Assembly (NCBI RefSeq): GCF_037976325.1
Contig: NZ_CP150265.1
Span: 634,001 to 698,000, forward strand
Direction: 5' to 3'
Source of the DNA: Paenibacillus sp. FSL K6-3182
GTDB taxonomy: Bacteria; Bacillota; Bacilli; Paenibacillales; Paenibacillaceae
DNA length: 64,000 nt
Every line of letters begins with the position of its first letter. Within the stretch, counting starts at the first letter, position 1. Both the position numbers and the translations under genes were made by a program. Of the stretch, positions 1 through 9,501 are shown piece by piece. The notes beneath the pieces were generated by a model that worked only from the letters and a program-made list of their open reading frames with translations, was not told the DNA's origin and did not search any database.

Positions 1-903
1 TTGTGGCATAATTTCGGCGGCATTGACCGTCATGAGAATGGGCGTGCCATGGTACGCCGTGCATTTGATTTAGGCATTACGCACTTCGATCTTGCGAATA
101 ACTATGGACCGCCTGCTGGCTCAGCAGAAGAAATGTTTGGCCAAATACTTAAACAAGATTTTGCAGCATATCGTGATGAGCTTATTATATCAACCAAAGC
201 TGGCTACTATATGTGGGAAGGTCCTTATGGCGAATGGGGCTCACGCAAATATTTGGTTTCCAGCTTGGATCAGAGCCTAAAGCGGATGAACCTTGATTAT
301 GTCGATATTTTTTATCACCATCGTCCAGATCCGGATACACCGCTTGAAGAAACAATGGGGGCTCTTGATCATATTGTGCGCCAAGGAAAAGCGCTGTATG
401 TCGGCGTTTCGAATTACAATCCAGAGCAAACAGCTAAAGCGGCCGCTATTCTGAAGGATCTAGGTACGCCTTTCCTTATTCATCAGCCATCCTATTCGAT
501 GTTCAATCGCTGGATCGAGAACGGCTTGCAGGATGTTTTGGACGAAGAAGGCATAGGCTCGATCGTATTTTCTCCGCTTGCTGGAGGCTTGCTGACGAAT
601 CGTTATTTGAATGGTGTTCCTGCCGATTCACGCGCTGGAGGACCAAGTGTATTTCTGAAGGCAGATCATATTACAGACAGCACATTGAATAAGATTAAGC
701 AGTTGAATGAGATTGCACAGCATCGTGGACAATCGCTTGCCCAAATGTCTCTTGCTTGGGTACTCCGAGGCGGAAGAGTGACTTCGGCTTTGATCGGAGC
801 AAGTCGTGTCGAACAAATTGATGATAATGTTGCAGCACTACGCCGTCTAGATTTCAGCGACGAGGAGCTTAGCCGTATTGAAGCGGTGCTTGCAGCTGAA
901 TAG
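1..903 (+). CDS. Aldo/keto reductase, YghZ/Gpr-like (5' end outside window)
   Basis: NADPH-dependent aldo/keto reductase, expected to reduce small aldehydes such as glyceraldehyde 3-phosphate or methylglyoxal in the cytoplasm. The sequence shows the AKR barrel signature: HFDLANNYGPP with the catalytic Asp and Tyr, the STKAGY Lys, YHHRPDPDTPLEE with the active-site His, and a C-terminal cofactor-binding stretch SALIGASRVEQ. The long loop GYYMWEGPYGEWGSRKY is typical of the YghZ and Kv-beta-like subgroup. Family members are about 330 residues, so roughly 30 N-terminal residues (first strand and the xLGLG region) lie upstream of base 1. The in-frame TTG at base 1 is therefore probably not the true start. 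A hairpin terminator follows directly. Confidence 0.9.
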   Translation: MWHNFGGIDRHENGRAMVRRAFDLGITHFDLANNYGPPAGSAEEMFGQILKQDFAAYRDELIISTKAGYYMWEGPYGEWGSRKYLVSSLDQSLKRMNLDYVDIFYHHRPDPDTPLEETMGALDHIVRQGKALYVGVSNYNPEQTAKAAAILKDLGTPFLIHQPSYSMFNRWIENGLQDVLDEEGIGSIVFSPLAGGLLTNRYLNGVPADSRAGGPSVFLKADHITDSTLNKIKQLNEIAQHRGQSLAQMSLAWVLRGGRVTSALIGASRVEQIDDNVAALRRLDFSDEELSRIEAVLAAE

Positions 904-923
904 ATTTGTATAAATAGAATGAT

Positions 924-977
924 ACGCTAGAGCAGCTAACCGCAGTGTTGCGGCATGCAGGCTCTAGCGTTTTTTTA
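924..977 (+). terminator. Rho-independent terminator
   Basis: A perfect 10-bp stem, ACGCTAGAGC at 924-933 and GCTCTAGCGT at 961-970, is followed by seven T residues. It ends the aldo/keto reductase transcript and isolates it from the kinase downstream. Confidence 0.85.
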
Positions 978-1061
978 TTATCCAAATAATAGTTGAAAGA
1001 GATATAATAGTGTCAAAGTCAGGCAGATTTGGCTCATGCGTAGCGGAAGGTGGAAGTGATT

Positions 1062-4000
1062 TTGAAAAAAATGTCGTTGCGTACAAAAGGATTAATCCTG
1101 ATTGTTCTCATTTCTTTCTTCCCATTGTTGATTGCTGGAGTGGGCAACTATTCTGCGGTCAAGGATGCGATGCTTAAATCCGAAATCGAGAAAACAAGCA
1201 GCATGCAAAACAAGCGTGCAAACGAATTAGCGTCATGGATGGCTATCCGCAAAGCGGAGGTTATTGTGATGAGCCGAACAGAGGTTGTCCGTTTTGGTAC
1301 AGATGAAGAGCGTCTTCATTATTTTGGACGTGAGCTTGTTCGTGGGGGCTTTATCTATCACTCGATTGGGTATATAGATGAATCGGGCATAAGCATGCGT
1401 ACCGATGGCATGAGACGGGATATGAGTATGGAGTCATTTTTTCAGGCTGCGATTACAGGCAGAGTGGTCATTACGGACCCTTTTAAGCCTTCTTTTTCTG
1501 ATGCTACGCAATCGTTTATTGTGGTGCCTGTATATGGAGGTACGAATGAAATCAAAGGAGTTGTGTATGCCTCTATTGCCATGGCTACACTTCGGCCATT
1601 CATTGAGTTCACAGGCGATCAAACGATTATACGCTTGTTCAATGATGAAGGCGGCATCATCTATAGCTCTGATAACCAAGAAATCATTAGCAAGGGCTTA
1701 TTTCATGAGAAGTCTTCCTTGTCTCCGATTGCGGAGAAAATGCTTGGCTCCTATGAGGGTGTTTCGAAAATTAACATAGCGGGAAGAGCGTACGCGGTTT
1801 TTCATACGAAGGTGAGTGAAACACCTTGGCGTTTTGCATTGCAAGAGCCAATGTCCAAGCTGGAAGAAGAGGTAAAGCCGATATTTTGGCGTATTTTCAC
1901 GACGATTGCTGTCTCGGAAGTGATCATTGTAATCTTTTTCTTTCTCTACTTCGAACGTATTGTGAAACGGTTAGAACGTATTTTGGGCGTGACGGAGCAG
2001 GCTGCAGCGGGGAGCTTCGAGGCAGAGCATCTTGAGGTTGAGCCATATGACGAGATCGGTCAGCTTGGTCATTCTGTGAACGGCATGATGGAGCATTTGC
2101 AAGAAATGTTCGATCGCCTTGAGGCAATCATTAATCAAAATCAATATGCATTTATCGTGCTCGACGATCAGTATAAGGTCACCTATTTGAATAAAACAGC
2201 TGAAGAGATGCTGGGCTATAAGACTTCGGAGCTGGCTGGAAGCGCTACACCGCTGTTGTTCATGGATCTAGATGAGGTTCGCTTGGAAGCTGAGAAGCTT
2301 ACCGAACAGCTTGGCAGAACGGTTCAGCCTGGTCTTGAAGTATTCAAGGAGCTCCGCAGCGCGAGCTTCTCCTATGAGAGGGAATGGACCTTTATTCATA
2401 AAAACGGAACAAGAATTCCAACGCTGCACAGCTCGAATGGTTTGCGTGACCGCAATGGGCGGTTCTCTGGCGTTGTAGGCATGGTGCTCGATATTTCCGA
2501 CCGCAAGCATGTAGAGAAAGCACGCAACCGTTTGCTCGACATCGTTGAATCAGCTAAGGATTTAATAGCTTCAGTCAGCTCAAGAGGCAAGCTCGTCTAT
2601 ATGAATGGGGCAGGCAGAGAAATGCTGGGCTTGCAAAGCAATGCGGATCAGGTGCATATGGTAGAGGAATATTCTCATCCAGAAATGTATTCGGAGCTTG
2701 TGAGAGGAGCAGCGCTCGCCAAAGAGTTTGGTTACTGGGAAAGCGACGCGCAGTTGATGAAGCGAAATGGCGAGCCGCTGTACGTTTCCATGGTCATCGT
2801 GCCGCATAAGGATGAAGATACGGGTGAGCTGTTTTTCTCTTGTATAGCCAGAGATATTTCGGAGCAGAGGATGGTGCAGGAGAAGCTTGTTCGCGCCACA
2901 CTCGAAGCGGAGGAAGCGAATCAAGCGAAGAGTCGATTCCTGGCGCTCATGAGCCATGAGATACGCACGCCGCTTAATGGCATTATCGGCTTGACGCAAT
3001 TAATGCGCAAGACAGGGCTTTCTTCGTCACAGAAGGATTATATGGACAAGATGAATACCTCCTCGGAGACGCTGCTGCGAATTATTAATGATATTTTGGA
3101 TTTCTCCAAAATTGAAGCAGGCAAGGTCGACATCGAACGTCAGCCGTTCCAGCCTGAGGAGCTGATGCACCGGATCACTGATCAATTAAGCGTATTTATG
3201 GGCGGTAAAGAGCAGTTTGAATTCATTATTGATACGCCAGAGGAATTGCCGCAAACGATTATTGGCGATGCGCTGCGTCTTGAGCAGGTGCTGCTCAATT
3301 TGTGCATGAATGCGATCAAATTCACGAATAGAGGAAAAGTAAGGCTGAAGCTGGAGATAGTGGAGCAGACGGATAAAGGGGTAGACGTGAAGTTTATCAT
3401 CTCGGATACGGGGATTGGGATGAGCGAGGCTCAGGTCCAGAAGCTCTTTAAACCGTTTACGCAAGCGGATGGATCAACAACACGGAAGTTTGGTGGAACG
3501 GGACTTGGCCTTGTCATATCCAAATCATTTGTTGAATTAATGGGAGGCAAGCTGATGGTTTCCAGCAAAGCGCTTGTTGGAAGCGAGTTTTACTTTACGC
3601 TGCCATTCACTATTATTCATAAGTATACCGAACCGCGTTTGCAGGTTCATCAGGATTTATTGGAGCAGCCCGTGTGGATCGTAGAGGATGATGACGAGAT
3701 GCGGGAGCACTGGAGCGATATTGTCGAATCGTTTGGCTTGACGCCTATTCCATTTCACTCTTGGAAAATGGCTAGAGATCGCCTGCGCCGCATTGGAGCT
3801 GGCGCTCTGCCGAAGCTTATCGTACTGGATATGGAGATGCCGGATATGTACGGTGCAGAAACCTGGCTTGAATTCCATCGTGATGCGGAACTAGCTGGTG
3901 TCAAAACCATTGCTATGACGACCTCTTATGGACGCGACGAAATGATGCAGCTTCCTGCTGAGCAAAGACCGGTAACATTGTTAATTAAGCCTATCATGAG

Positions 4001-4922
4001 AACGGCTATGCTTCGTGCAATTGAAAGTGTTCTGGATCATAAGGGCACGAATGGGAAGGAACAAGAAATCGAGTCGCTCGTAGCAACGATTCAACAAAAT
4101 ATGACAAATACGCGGATTTTGTTAGCAGAAGACAATAAAATTAATCAGCTGGTAGCAATCGAAATTTTGAAGGAGCGGGGCTACGAGGTCGGCTTAGCTG
4201 AGAATGGCGAAGAAGTGCTGATGAAGCTGGGCGAAGAGCGCTGGGATCTTATATTAATGGATATTCATATGCCGATAATGGATGGATCGGAAGCGGTTCG
4301 CATCATTCGCACACAAGCTAAATATGATCATATTCCGATTATTGCCGTGACGGCAAACGTGCTTCGCAATGATCACGAGCGTTATTTGAAGCTGGGGATG
4401 AACGATGTGGTAACGAAGCCTATTTCCTCCGAACGAATTCATAATGTCATTTCCTATTGGTTGAAGGAAATCAGCGGTTCGGCTATTCAGCCGGTCGTCA
4501 AATCTGGCCTAAATGATCGTTCACGTGCATTAGAACCAGCAAATATAGATAGTTTGCCGTCTATTGACGGCATGGACGTTGAAAGCGCACTGGCAAGAGT
4601 GAATGGAAAACTGCCGATCTTGCTGCATATGATGGAGCAATTTATGTTTGATTACGATTCATTTGCAGACCAGCTGCGAATGATGATTAAGCAATCGGAG
4701 CTAACAATTGTCAAACGAATGGCTCACACACTTAAGGGGGCTGCCGGTTATTTATCTGCTTACGAATTGTTAGAGGCGGCTTGTGAGGTTGAGCGAATCG
4801 TGAAGCTGCCGGAGCTTGAATCGGACAATTTGCAAAAAGCTATTATTCAGTTAGAGGTGACGTTAAAGCGGCTTTTGGATGGGCTTCGGAAAGCGAAAGA
4901 TATATTCGACAATAAAACCTAA
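1062..4922 (+). CDS. Hybrid sensor histidine kinase (Cache-HAMP-PAS-PAS-HisKA-HATPase-REC-REC-HPt)
   Basis: Membrane-bound multistep phosphorelay kinase. Numbered from an in-frame GTG at 1050, the order is: TM1 about 12-32; extracellular Cache-like domain about 40-270; TM2 about 279-301; HAMP; two PAS domains about 358-610; HisKA with phospho-His 636 in MSHEIRTPLNG; HATPase with DTGIGM and GGTGLGL; receiver 1 with Asp927 (VLDMEMPDM); receiver 2 with Asp1071 (LMDIHMPIMDG); HPt with His1226 (MAHTLKGAAGYL). All phosphotransfer residues are present, so an internal His-Asp-His relay is possible. TTG at 1062 is chosen because AGGTGG lies 8 nt upstream; GTG 1050 is the alternative. The response regulator gene follows and may be its output. 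The input ligand cannot be told from sequence. Confidence 0.93.
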   Translation: MKKMSLRTKGLILIVLISFFPLLIAGVGNYSAVKDAMLKSEIEKTSSMQNKRANELASWMAIRKAEVIVMSRTEVVRFGTDEERLHYFGRELVRGGFIYHSIGYIDESGISMRTDGMRRDMSMESFFQAAITGRVVITDPFKPSFSDATQSFIVVPVYGGTNEIKGVVYASIAMATLRPFIEFTGDQTIIRLFNDEGGIIYSSDNQEIISKGLFHEKSSLSPIAEKMLGSYEGVSKINIAGRAYAVFHTKVSETPWRFALQEPMSKLEEEVKPIFWRIFTTIAVSEVIIVIFFFLYFERIVKRLERILGVTEQAAAGSFEAEHLEVEPYDEIGQLGHSVNGMMEHLQEMFDRLEAIINQNQYAFIVLDDQYKVTYLNKTAEEMLGYKTSELAGSATPLLFMDLDEVRLEAEKLTEQLGRTVQPGLEVFKELRSASFSYEREWTFIHKNGTRIPTLHSSNGLRDRNGRFSGVVGMVLDISDRKHVEKARNRLLDIVESAKDLIASVSSRGKLVYMNGAGREMLGLQSNADQVHMVEEYSHPEMYSELVRGAALAKEFGYWESDAQLMKRNGEPLYVSMVIVPHKDEDTGELFFSCIARDISEQRMVQEKLVRATLEAEEANQAKSRFLALMSHEIRTPLNGIIGLTQLMRKTGLSSSQKDYMDKMNTSSETLLRIINDILDFSKIEAGKVDIERQPFQPEELMHRITDQLSVFMGGKEQFEFIIDTPEELPQTIIGDALRLEQVLLNLCMNAIKFTNRGKVRLKLEIVEQTDKGVDVKFIISDTGIGMSEAQVQKLFKPFTQADGSTTRKFGGTGLGLVISKSFVELMGGKLMVSSKALVGSEFYFTLPFTIIHKYTEPRLQVHQDLLEQPVWIVEDDDEMREHWSDIVESFGLTPIPFHSWKMARDRLRRIGAGALPKLIVLDMEMPDMYGAETWLEFHRDAELAGVKTIAMTTSYGRDEMMQLPAEQRPVTLLIKPIMRTAMLRAIESVLDHKGTNGKEQEIESLVATIQQNMTNTRILLAEDNKINQLVAIEILKERGYEVGLAENGEEVLMKLGEERWDLILMDIHMPIMDGSEAVRIIRTQAKYDHIPIIAVTANVLRNDHERYLKLGMNDVVTKPISSERIHNVISYWLKEISGSAIQPVVKSGLNDRSRALEPANIDSLPSIDGMDVESALARVNGKLPILLHMMEQFMFDYDSFADQLRMMIKQSELTIVKRMAHTLKGAAGYLSAYELLEAACEVERIVKLPELESDNLQKAIIQLEVTLKRLLDGLRKAKDIFDNKT

Positions 4923-4940
4923 CAAATTTCTAACAACTTG

Positions 4941-4969
4941 TTGTTCCTTTAATAACGTTAAGGTATAGT
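4941..4969 (+). promoter_or_regulatory. Possible sigma-A promoter for the response regulator
   Basis: TTGTTC at 4941-4946 and TATAGT at 4964-4969 are separated by 17 bp, 56 nt before the regulator start. The -10 matches 5 of 6 consensus bases and the -35 only 3 of 6. It suggests the regulator can be transcribed apart from the kinase. Confidence 0.45.
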
Positions 4970-5024
4970 AGAGATACAAAAAATATTCGACAGAAATCTT
5001 CAATCCTCAAAAAGGGTGACGACA

Positions 5025-5753
5025 ATGTATAAGGTTTTAGTTATTGAAGATGACGTCATGATGAGTGATATGCTGTCTATGTATTTATCCGAGGAAGGCT
5101 ATTCTGTCATGCAAGCTTATAGAGCGGATGATGGATTAAGACTCGCATCAGAGTTTAATCCGGACTTGGTGCTGCTTGATTTAATCTTGCCCGATCTGGA
5201 CGGAATGGAAGTGTGTGCGCTAATTAGAAAGCGCTCTAACGTACCGATTATGATTCTATCCATGAAGAGTGAAGTGTCAGAAAGAGTTCAGGCTTTAAAG
5301 GCTGGAGCGGATGATTACATGTGCAAACCATTCAGCATGCACGAAATGACAGCTAGGGTAGAGGCGTTAATTCGTCGATCGAATACGATGCAGACAGAGA
5401 CAGCGCAGCAGGTTTCAGCAGCAGTGGAAGCGACCGAAGAGGGGGAGCTCATTCAGCTTGATTTTGAGAGACGCCTATTGCTGGTTCGCGGGAAGTTAGT
5501 TGAAACAACCTTCTCGGAATATGAGCTGATGAAATTATTTCTTGCACATCCGGGCAAGGTGTTTAGCAGGGAAGAACTTATAAATACGATCCGCGGCTTT
5601 GATTCCTTCGTAACAGACCGTGCCATAGACGTACATATCGTCAACCTTCGCAAGAAGATTGAACAGAACCCGAAGGAACCGCGGCTCATTCGAACGGTAT
5701 GGGGATTCGGCTATAAGTATACCGCTCAGCATACGAGCAAGAATCAAAGCTGA
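5025..5753 (+). CDS. OmpR/PhoB-family response regulator
   Basis: Cytoplasmic DNA-binding response regulator of about 242 residues. The N-terminal receiver has the acidic pair in VIEDDVMM, the phospho-acceptor Asp in LVLLDLILPDLDG, and the conserved Lys in DDYMCKPF. After a linker of about 25 residues, the C-terminal winged helix carries TFSEYELMKLF, the recognition region VTDRAIDVHIVNLRKKI and a wing ending RTVWGFGYKY. ATG 5025 follows AAAGGG by 8 nt; an upstream GTG at 5016 overlaps that ribosome binding site and is unlikely. It sits 102 nt downstream of the hybrid kinase, which suggests but does not prove a functional pair. A strong terminator follows. Confidence 0.93.
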   Translation: MYKVLVIEDDVMMSDMLSMYLSEEGYSVMQAYRADDGLRLASEFNPDLVLLDLILPDLDGMEVCALIRKRSNVPIMILSMKSEVSERVQALKAGADDYMCKPFSMHEMTARVEALIRRSNTMQTETAQQVSAAVEATEEGELIQLDFERRLLLVRGKLVETTFSEYELMKLFLAHPGKVFSREELINTIRGFDSFVTDRAIDVHIVNLRKKIEQNPKEPRLIRTVWGFGYKYTAQHTSKNQS

Positions 5754-5770
5754 ATAAGCTATTATGTAAG

Positions 5771-5808
5771 AAGAATCACTCTATAACATGGAGTGATTCT
5801 TTTTTTTT
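5771..5808 (+). terminator. Rho-independent terminator
   Basis: A 10-bp perfect stem, AGAATCACTC at 5772-5781 and GAGTGATTCT at 5791-5800, is followed by nine T residues. Confidence 0.9.
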
Positions 5809-5985
5809 ACCCATTTGCCCAGCAATACTTTGAATATTCGCTGCCATTCTCTTAATTGTAAGGTTGTTAGAACGGGTATTAAATTATCTAACAATGTTCT
5901 AAATATTGCTCATTAATTTTTCTAATAGTTGTATGACAAAATGAGTGTATATAACTGAAATGGAAAAGGATGGTGGTCGAACAAC

Positions 5986-7299
5986 ATGGATGCGTTGACC
6001 GGTTTGCCTTGTCGCAAGGAGGCTTTTGCACAGCTGGAATTGGCCGTAAATGTCGTACGTGCAGCAGGCAAGCGGATGGTGGTGGCGTTGGTGGATTTGG
6101 ATAAATTTTATCGCTTAAACGAAACCAAAGGAACAGAGTTTGGCAACCATGTACTCCTCATGATGGGGCAGCGTCTGGCTGAGGCTAGAAAGGCTGCTAC
6201 AACGGTGAGTAGAGTTGGTGGAAACAGATTTATGGTAGCTATGCCTGTAGAACATGATGAATGTCAAAGCATGCAAGCTGTGGAGGCTATCAAAAATGCG
6301 ATTGAGCGTCCCATCGATATTAACGGAGCGGAGCTATATTTGACCTCGAGTATTGGGGCAACGATATACCCGAAGGATGGACGAACAAGCGAACAGCTCA
6401 TATGCCGAGCGGAGTCTGCCCTATACCAATCAAAAGAGCAGGGCGGCAATCGAGCAAGATTTTATAATTTGGAAGATACGAATAAGCTTAACCGACGCAT
6501 CGCTATTGAAGCGGCGTTAAGACCGGCCTTATATTTACAGCAATTTCACCTCAGCTATCAACCAATCTATCGCATGGAGGACGGTAAGCTTAAAGGATTT
6601 GAAGCGCTGCTGCGCTGGCAGCATCCTGAGCTTGGCGATATTTCACCTACAGAATTTATACCTATAGCTGAGCATAGCGGTCTCATTGTACCTATTGGAG
6701 AATGGGTGCTTAGAGAATCGTGCAAAACGCTCGCGAACATGAGCAAATATGGTTTGAATAGTCTTAATATGTCAATTAATATATCTTCTCTTCAGCTGCA
6801 AGATCCGACCTTTTCACAAACGGTGCTGCATGTGTTAAAGGAGTATGAGCTTGCGCCCTCCTCATTTGAGCTTGAAATAACGGAAAGCTGTATGCTTCAT
6901 ACTTCAACTACAGCCATATCTACACTTAGCTGGCTTCGAGCAGCTGGCGTTCGAATCATACTAGACGATTTTGGAACAGGCTTCTCATCCCTCACCAACT
7001 TGAATCAATTGCCGATTCATTGCCTTAAGATCGATAAGTCATTCATTAGAAACATTGATCTGCAAAGCGCGGATCGCATTATCGTTGAAGGCATCATTAA
7101 TCTCGTTCATAAGCTTGGTCTTGAAGTGATTGCCAAGGGTGTAGAGTACAAGGAACAATACGAATTATTAGGCGAATGGGGCTGCAATTATGTACAGGGA
7201 TTCCTTCTGGGCAAACCACAGGAACCTGACGTGCTTGATATATCCATGATACGACGTTCGGAATACACAGCAAAGAAGATGACTAAAGGAGAACTGTAA
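5986..7299 (+). CDS. GGDEF-EAL protein, both domains degenerate
   Basis: Cyclic-di-GMP signalling protein with no membrane or sensor domain: translation begins directly at the GGDEF start motif MDALTGLPCR, and an in-frame stop lies close upstream. The GGDEF active site reads GGNRF, so diguanylate cyclase activity is unlikely. The EAL domain (about residues 170-425) keeps FEALLRW, the Asn of SINISSLQL, EITES, DDFGTGFSS, LKIDKSFI and VQGFLLGKP. However, the usual AEGVE motif reads AKGVE, replacing the Glu proposed as general base in characterised EAL enzymes such as RocR (Glu352). This may therefore be a c-di-GMP receptor rather than an enzyme. The chemoreceptor gene starts one base after its stop, so the two are probably co-transcribed. 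Confidence 0.9.
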   Translation: MDALTGLPCRKEAFAQLELAVNVVRAAGKRMVVALVDLDKFYRLNETKGTEFGNHVLLMMGQRLAEARKAATTVSRVGGNRFMVAMPVEHDECQSMQAVEAIKNAIERPIDINGAELYLTSSIGATIYPKDGRTSEQLICRAESALYQSKEQGGNRARFYNLEDTNKLNRRIAIEAALRPALYLQQFHLSYQPIYRMEDGKLKGFEALLRWQHPELGDISPTEFIPIAEHSGLIVPIGEWVLRESCKTLANMSKYGLNSLNMSINISSLQLQDPTFSQTVLHVLKEYELAPSSFELEITESCMLHTSTTAISTLSWLRAAGVRIILDDFGTGFSSLTNLNQLPIHCLKIDKSFIRNIDLQSADRIIVEGIINLVHKLGLEVIAKGVEYKEQYELLGEWGCNYVQGFLLGKPQEPDVLDISMIRRSEYTAKKMTKGEL

Positions 7300-7300
7300 A

Positions 7301-9100
7301 GTGAGTCTATTAAGCAAGCTAAAAAATCTTCGATCGATCAAACCTACGATTCGTATAAAGCTAATGGCGTTATGCTTGTCGCTTCTTTTAATTCCTAGCA
7401 TTCTAGTTAGTACTTTAAGTTACAATACTGCTGTTAGCGAACTGGACAACGGCGGCGAGAAGCTGCTTCAAAATAGCGTTAGAAGCACCATTGGTTTAAT
7501 TGCATTGCTCGATACACAGGTGAAAGCAGGAGCGATTGACCGCGCCAAAGCAGAGGAGTTCGTCAAAGTCACTATGCTTGGGCCAAAGAATGAGGCAGGC
7601 AAACGGCCTATCAATAAAAGCATTGATCTCGGCGAAAACGGTTATGTTTTTGCATTAGACAAAGACTCACTCACGATTGCCCATCCCACGATGGAGGGCA
7701 GCAGTCTTGCTGGACTTAAGTACAGCGATGGAGAACCAGTGCTCGATTCTGAATGGGGTCTCCCTGTTTCGGATGCCTTCATGAAGAAAGCGGAGTCGGG
7801 GGGCGGTTTTGTTTATTATACTTGGGCGCTTCCGGGTACAGAGAATGAACTGGCATCGAAAATTACTTACTTAGAGAAGGACCCTCACTGGGGCTGGATT
7901 ATTGCCTCTGGTACATATATGCAGGATTTTAATAAAGGCGCTGAACAGATTGTGACGGTGACAATCGTTACCTTATTAATTACGATAGCTGTCGGTATGG
8001 CAGCGACAATACTCTTTACGATCCGCATGACACGGCCAATCAAGCAGGTTTCTGCGCTTTCGATGGAGGTTGCAAAAGGCAATCTTCAAATAGAACCAAT
8101 TATTTGCCATTACCGAGATGAGACAGGTGTACTTGCTGTAAGCTTTAATGAAATGGTAAAGCAGCTTAAAACGCTTGTGCACGAGGTGGGGAGCAGCGTC
8201 GATCAGGTAGCCGCTTCCTCGGAGGAGCTTATGGCTAGCGGAGAACAAACCAGTCATGCAAGCGAACATATCGCATATACGATTCAGAAGGTAGCAGATG
8301 GGGCAGAGAAGCAATCGGCGAGTGCTGAGCAGAGTTTTCAGGTTATACATGAAATGTCGGCAAGCGTTCAGCAAATTGCGGTCAGCACGGAGCAAGCGTC
8401 ACATGCAGCCAAAAAAACTTCCCGCCAGGCAACAGAAGGAAACGAGACGCTGCAGCAGGCAGTTGTTCAAATGGAATCGATACAGCTATCTTTTAATAGT
8501 TTGGCTGCAGCCGTACAAGGACTTGGGAATCGATCCACAGAAATCGTTAGAATGGTGCAGGTTATATCAGACATTTCTGCTCAGACGAATCTGCTTGCAC
8601 TGAACGCTTCAATAGAAGCGGCGAGGGCGGGCGAGCATGGCAAAGGCTTCGCAGTTGTAGCTGGCGAGGTTCGCAAGCTGGCAGAGCAAACGAAGGAATC
8701 AAGCGATCATATTACGAAAATTGTTATGGCTGTTGGCACGGAGACGGAACGTGTGGTGCTGGCGATGAATGATGCGGGCACTGTCGTATCCGGCGGCATC
8801 CAAGCAGTTGAAGGAGCAGGCCGCATGTTCGGCTCTATACGGGACGAGGTTATGCAGGTTGCTGAGCAAATTGATGAGGTTTCGCAAGCAGCAAATGGCA
8901 TTGCAGCAGGTACGGAGCAGGTGATGCTGACCATTAAAGAGGTCGTTGATATCGCGGTTGAAGGGGCTTCTGGTACGCAATCTGTAGCTGCAGCGGCGCA
9001 GCAGCAGACGGCCTCGATGGAAGAAATTGCAGCGGCATCAGCTATGCTTGCCAATATGGCAGAGCATTTACAGAAGGAAATTATGAAATTTAAGGTTTAG
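7301..9100 (+). CDS. Methyl-accepting chemotaxis protein (Cache, HAMP, MA)
   Basis: Membrane chemoreceptor of 599 residues. TM1 lies at about 22-42, a periplasm-facing single Cache-type domain at 45-210 (with DLGENGYVFALDKD and HWGWIIASGTY), TM2 at about 217-238, HAMP to about 290, then a cytoplasmic coiled-coil signalling domain. The hairpin tip QTNLLALNASIEAARAGE is intact, so it should bind CheW and CheA. No C-terminal CheR/CheB-tethering pentapeptide is visible. The start is GTG 7301, with AAAGGAG 10 nt upstream inside the end of the GGDEF-EAL gene. That tight coupling suggests chemoreception and c-di-GMP sensing are produced together. Confidence 0.93.
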   Translation: MSLLSKLKNLRSIKPTIRIKLMALCLSLLLIPSILVSTLSYNTAVSELDNGGEKLLQNSVRSTIGLIALLDTQVKAGAIDRAKAEEFVKVTMLGPKNEAGKRPINKSIDLGENGYVFALDKDSLTIAHPTMEGSSLAGLKYSDGEPVLDSEWGLPVSDAFMKKAESGGGFVYYTWALPGTENELASKITYLEKDPHWGWIIASGTYMQDFNKGAEQIVTVTIVTLLITIAVGMAATILFTIRMTRPIKQVSALSMEVAKGNLQIEPIICHYRDETGVLAVSFNEMVKQLKTLVHEVGSSVDQVAASSEELMASGEQTSHASEHIAYTIQKVADGAEKQSASAEQSFQVIHEMSASVQQIAVSTEQASHAAKKTSRQATEGNETLQQAVVQMESIQLSFNSLAAAVQGLGNRSTEIVRMVQVISDISAQTNLLALNASIEAARAGEHGKGFAVVAGEVRKLAEQTKESSDHITKIVMAVGTETERVVLAMNDAGTVVSGGIQAVEGAGRMFGSIRDEVMQVAEQIDEVSQAANGIAAGTEQVMLTIKEVVDIAVEGASGTQSVAAAAQQQTASMEEIAAASAMLANMAEHLQKEIMKFKV

Positions 9101-9209
9101 CTTAAAGGAGAATGAATAATGCCCTAGCAGCGATATGAAGTGCCCCCTTTATAGTAGACATTGGAAAAACCCATATGGGGAACCGATGATACTTTAGGGG
9201 GTATTTTTT

Positions 9210-9501
9210 ATGAGGAAGAAAGAACAACCATATAAATCGTATACAAAGGAAATAAAGCAGGAAGCCGTACGGTTACATGAGGATGAGAAGTGGACATATA
9301 GGCAAATTACTGAGAAGTATGGGATACAAGATAAAGATAGGGTTCGTAAATGGGTCTATAAGTTTAGAAAACAAGGTGAATATGGATTATTGGATAATAG
9401 AGGCCGAAGGGTAGATCGATCAGGACCTATACACCCAGCAGCTTAAACGGGAGAATGCGGTGTTAAAAAAGTGCTTAGAAATCTGGAAACGGGAGGTGTA
9501 A
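9210..9501 (+). pseudogene. IS3-family transposase OrfA, frameshifted
   Basis: Helix-turn-helix DNA-binding half of the transposase. The first about 68 codons (YTKEIKQEAVRLHEDEKWTY and onward) are normal, but the frame then runs to an early stop at 9446. The expected leucine-zipper end, LKRENAVLKKCLEIWKREV, is in the +1 frame and stops at 9499-9501. A small deletion near 9413 explains this: the conserved sequence between RGRR and DQDLY is shortened. The programmed -1 slippery heptamer A AAA AAG is still present at 9465-9471, but ribosomes starting at OrfA can no longer reach it in the correct frame. Confidence 0.75.

Noticed and set aside
1501..2035. Several 60-90 codon ORFs inside the hybrid kinase gene
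   Set aside because: They are out-of-frame shadows of a well-supported 1,287-residue protein and lack initiation signals.
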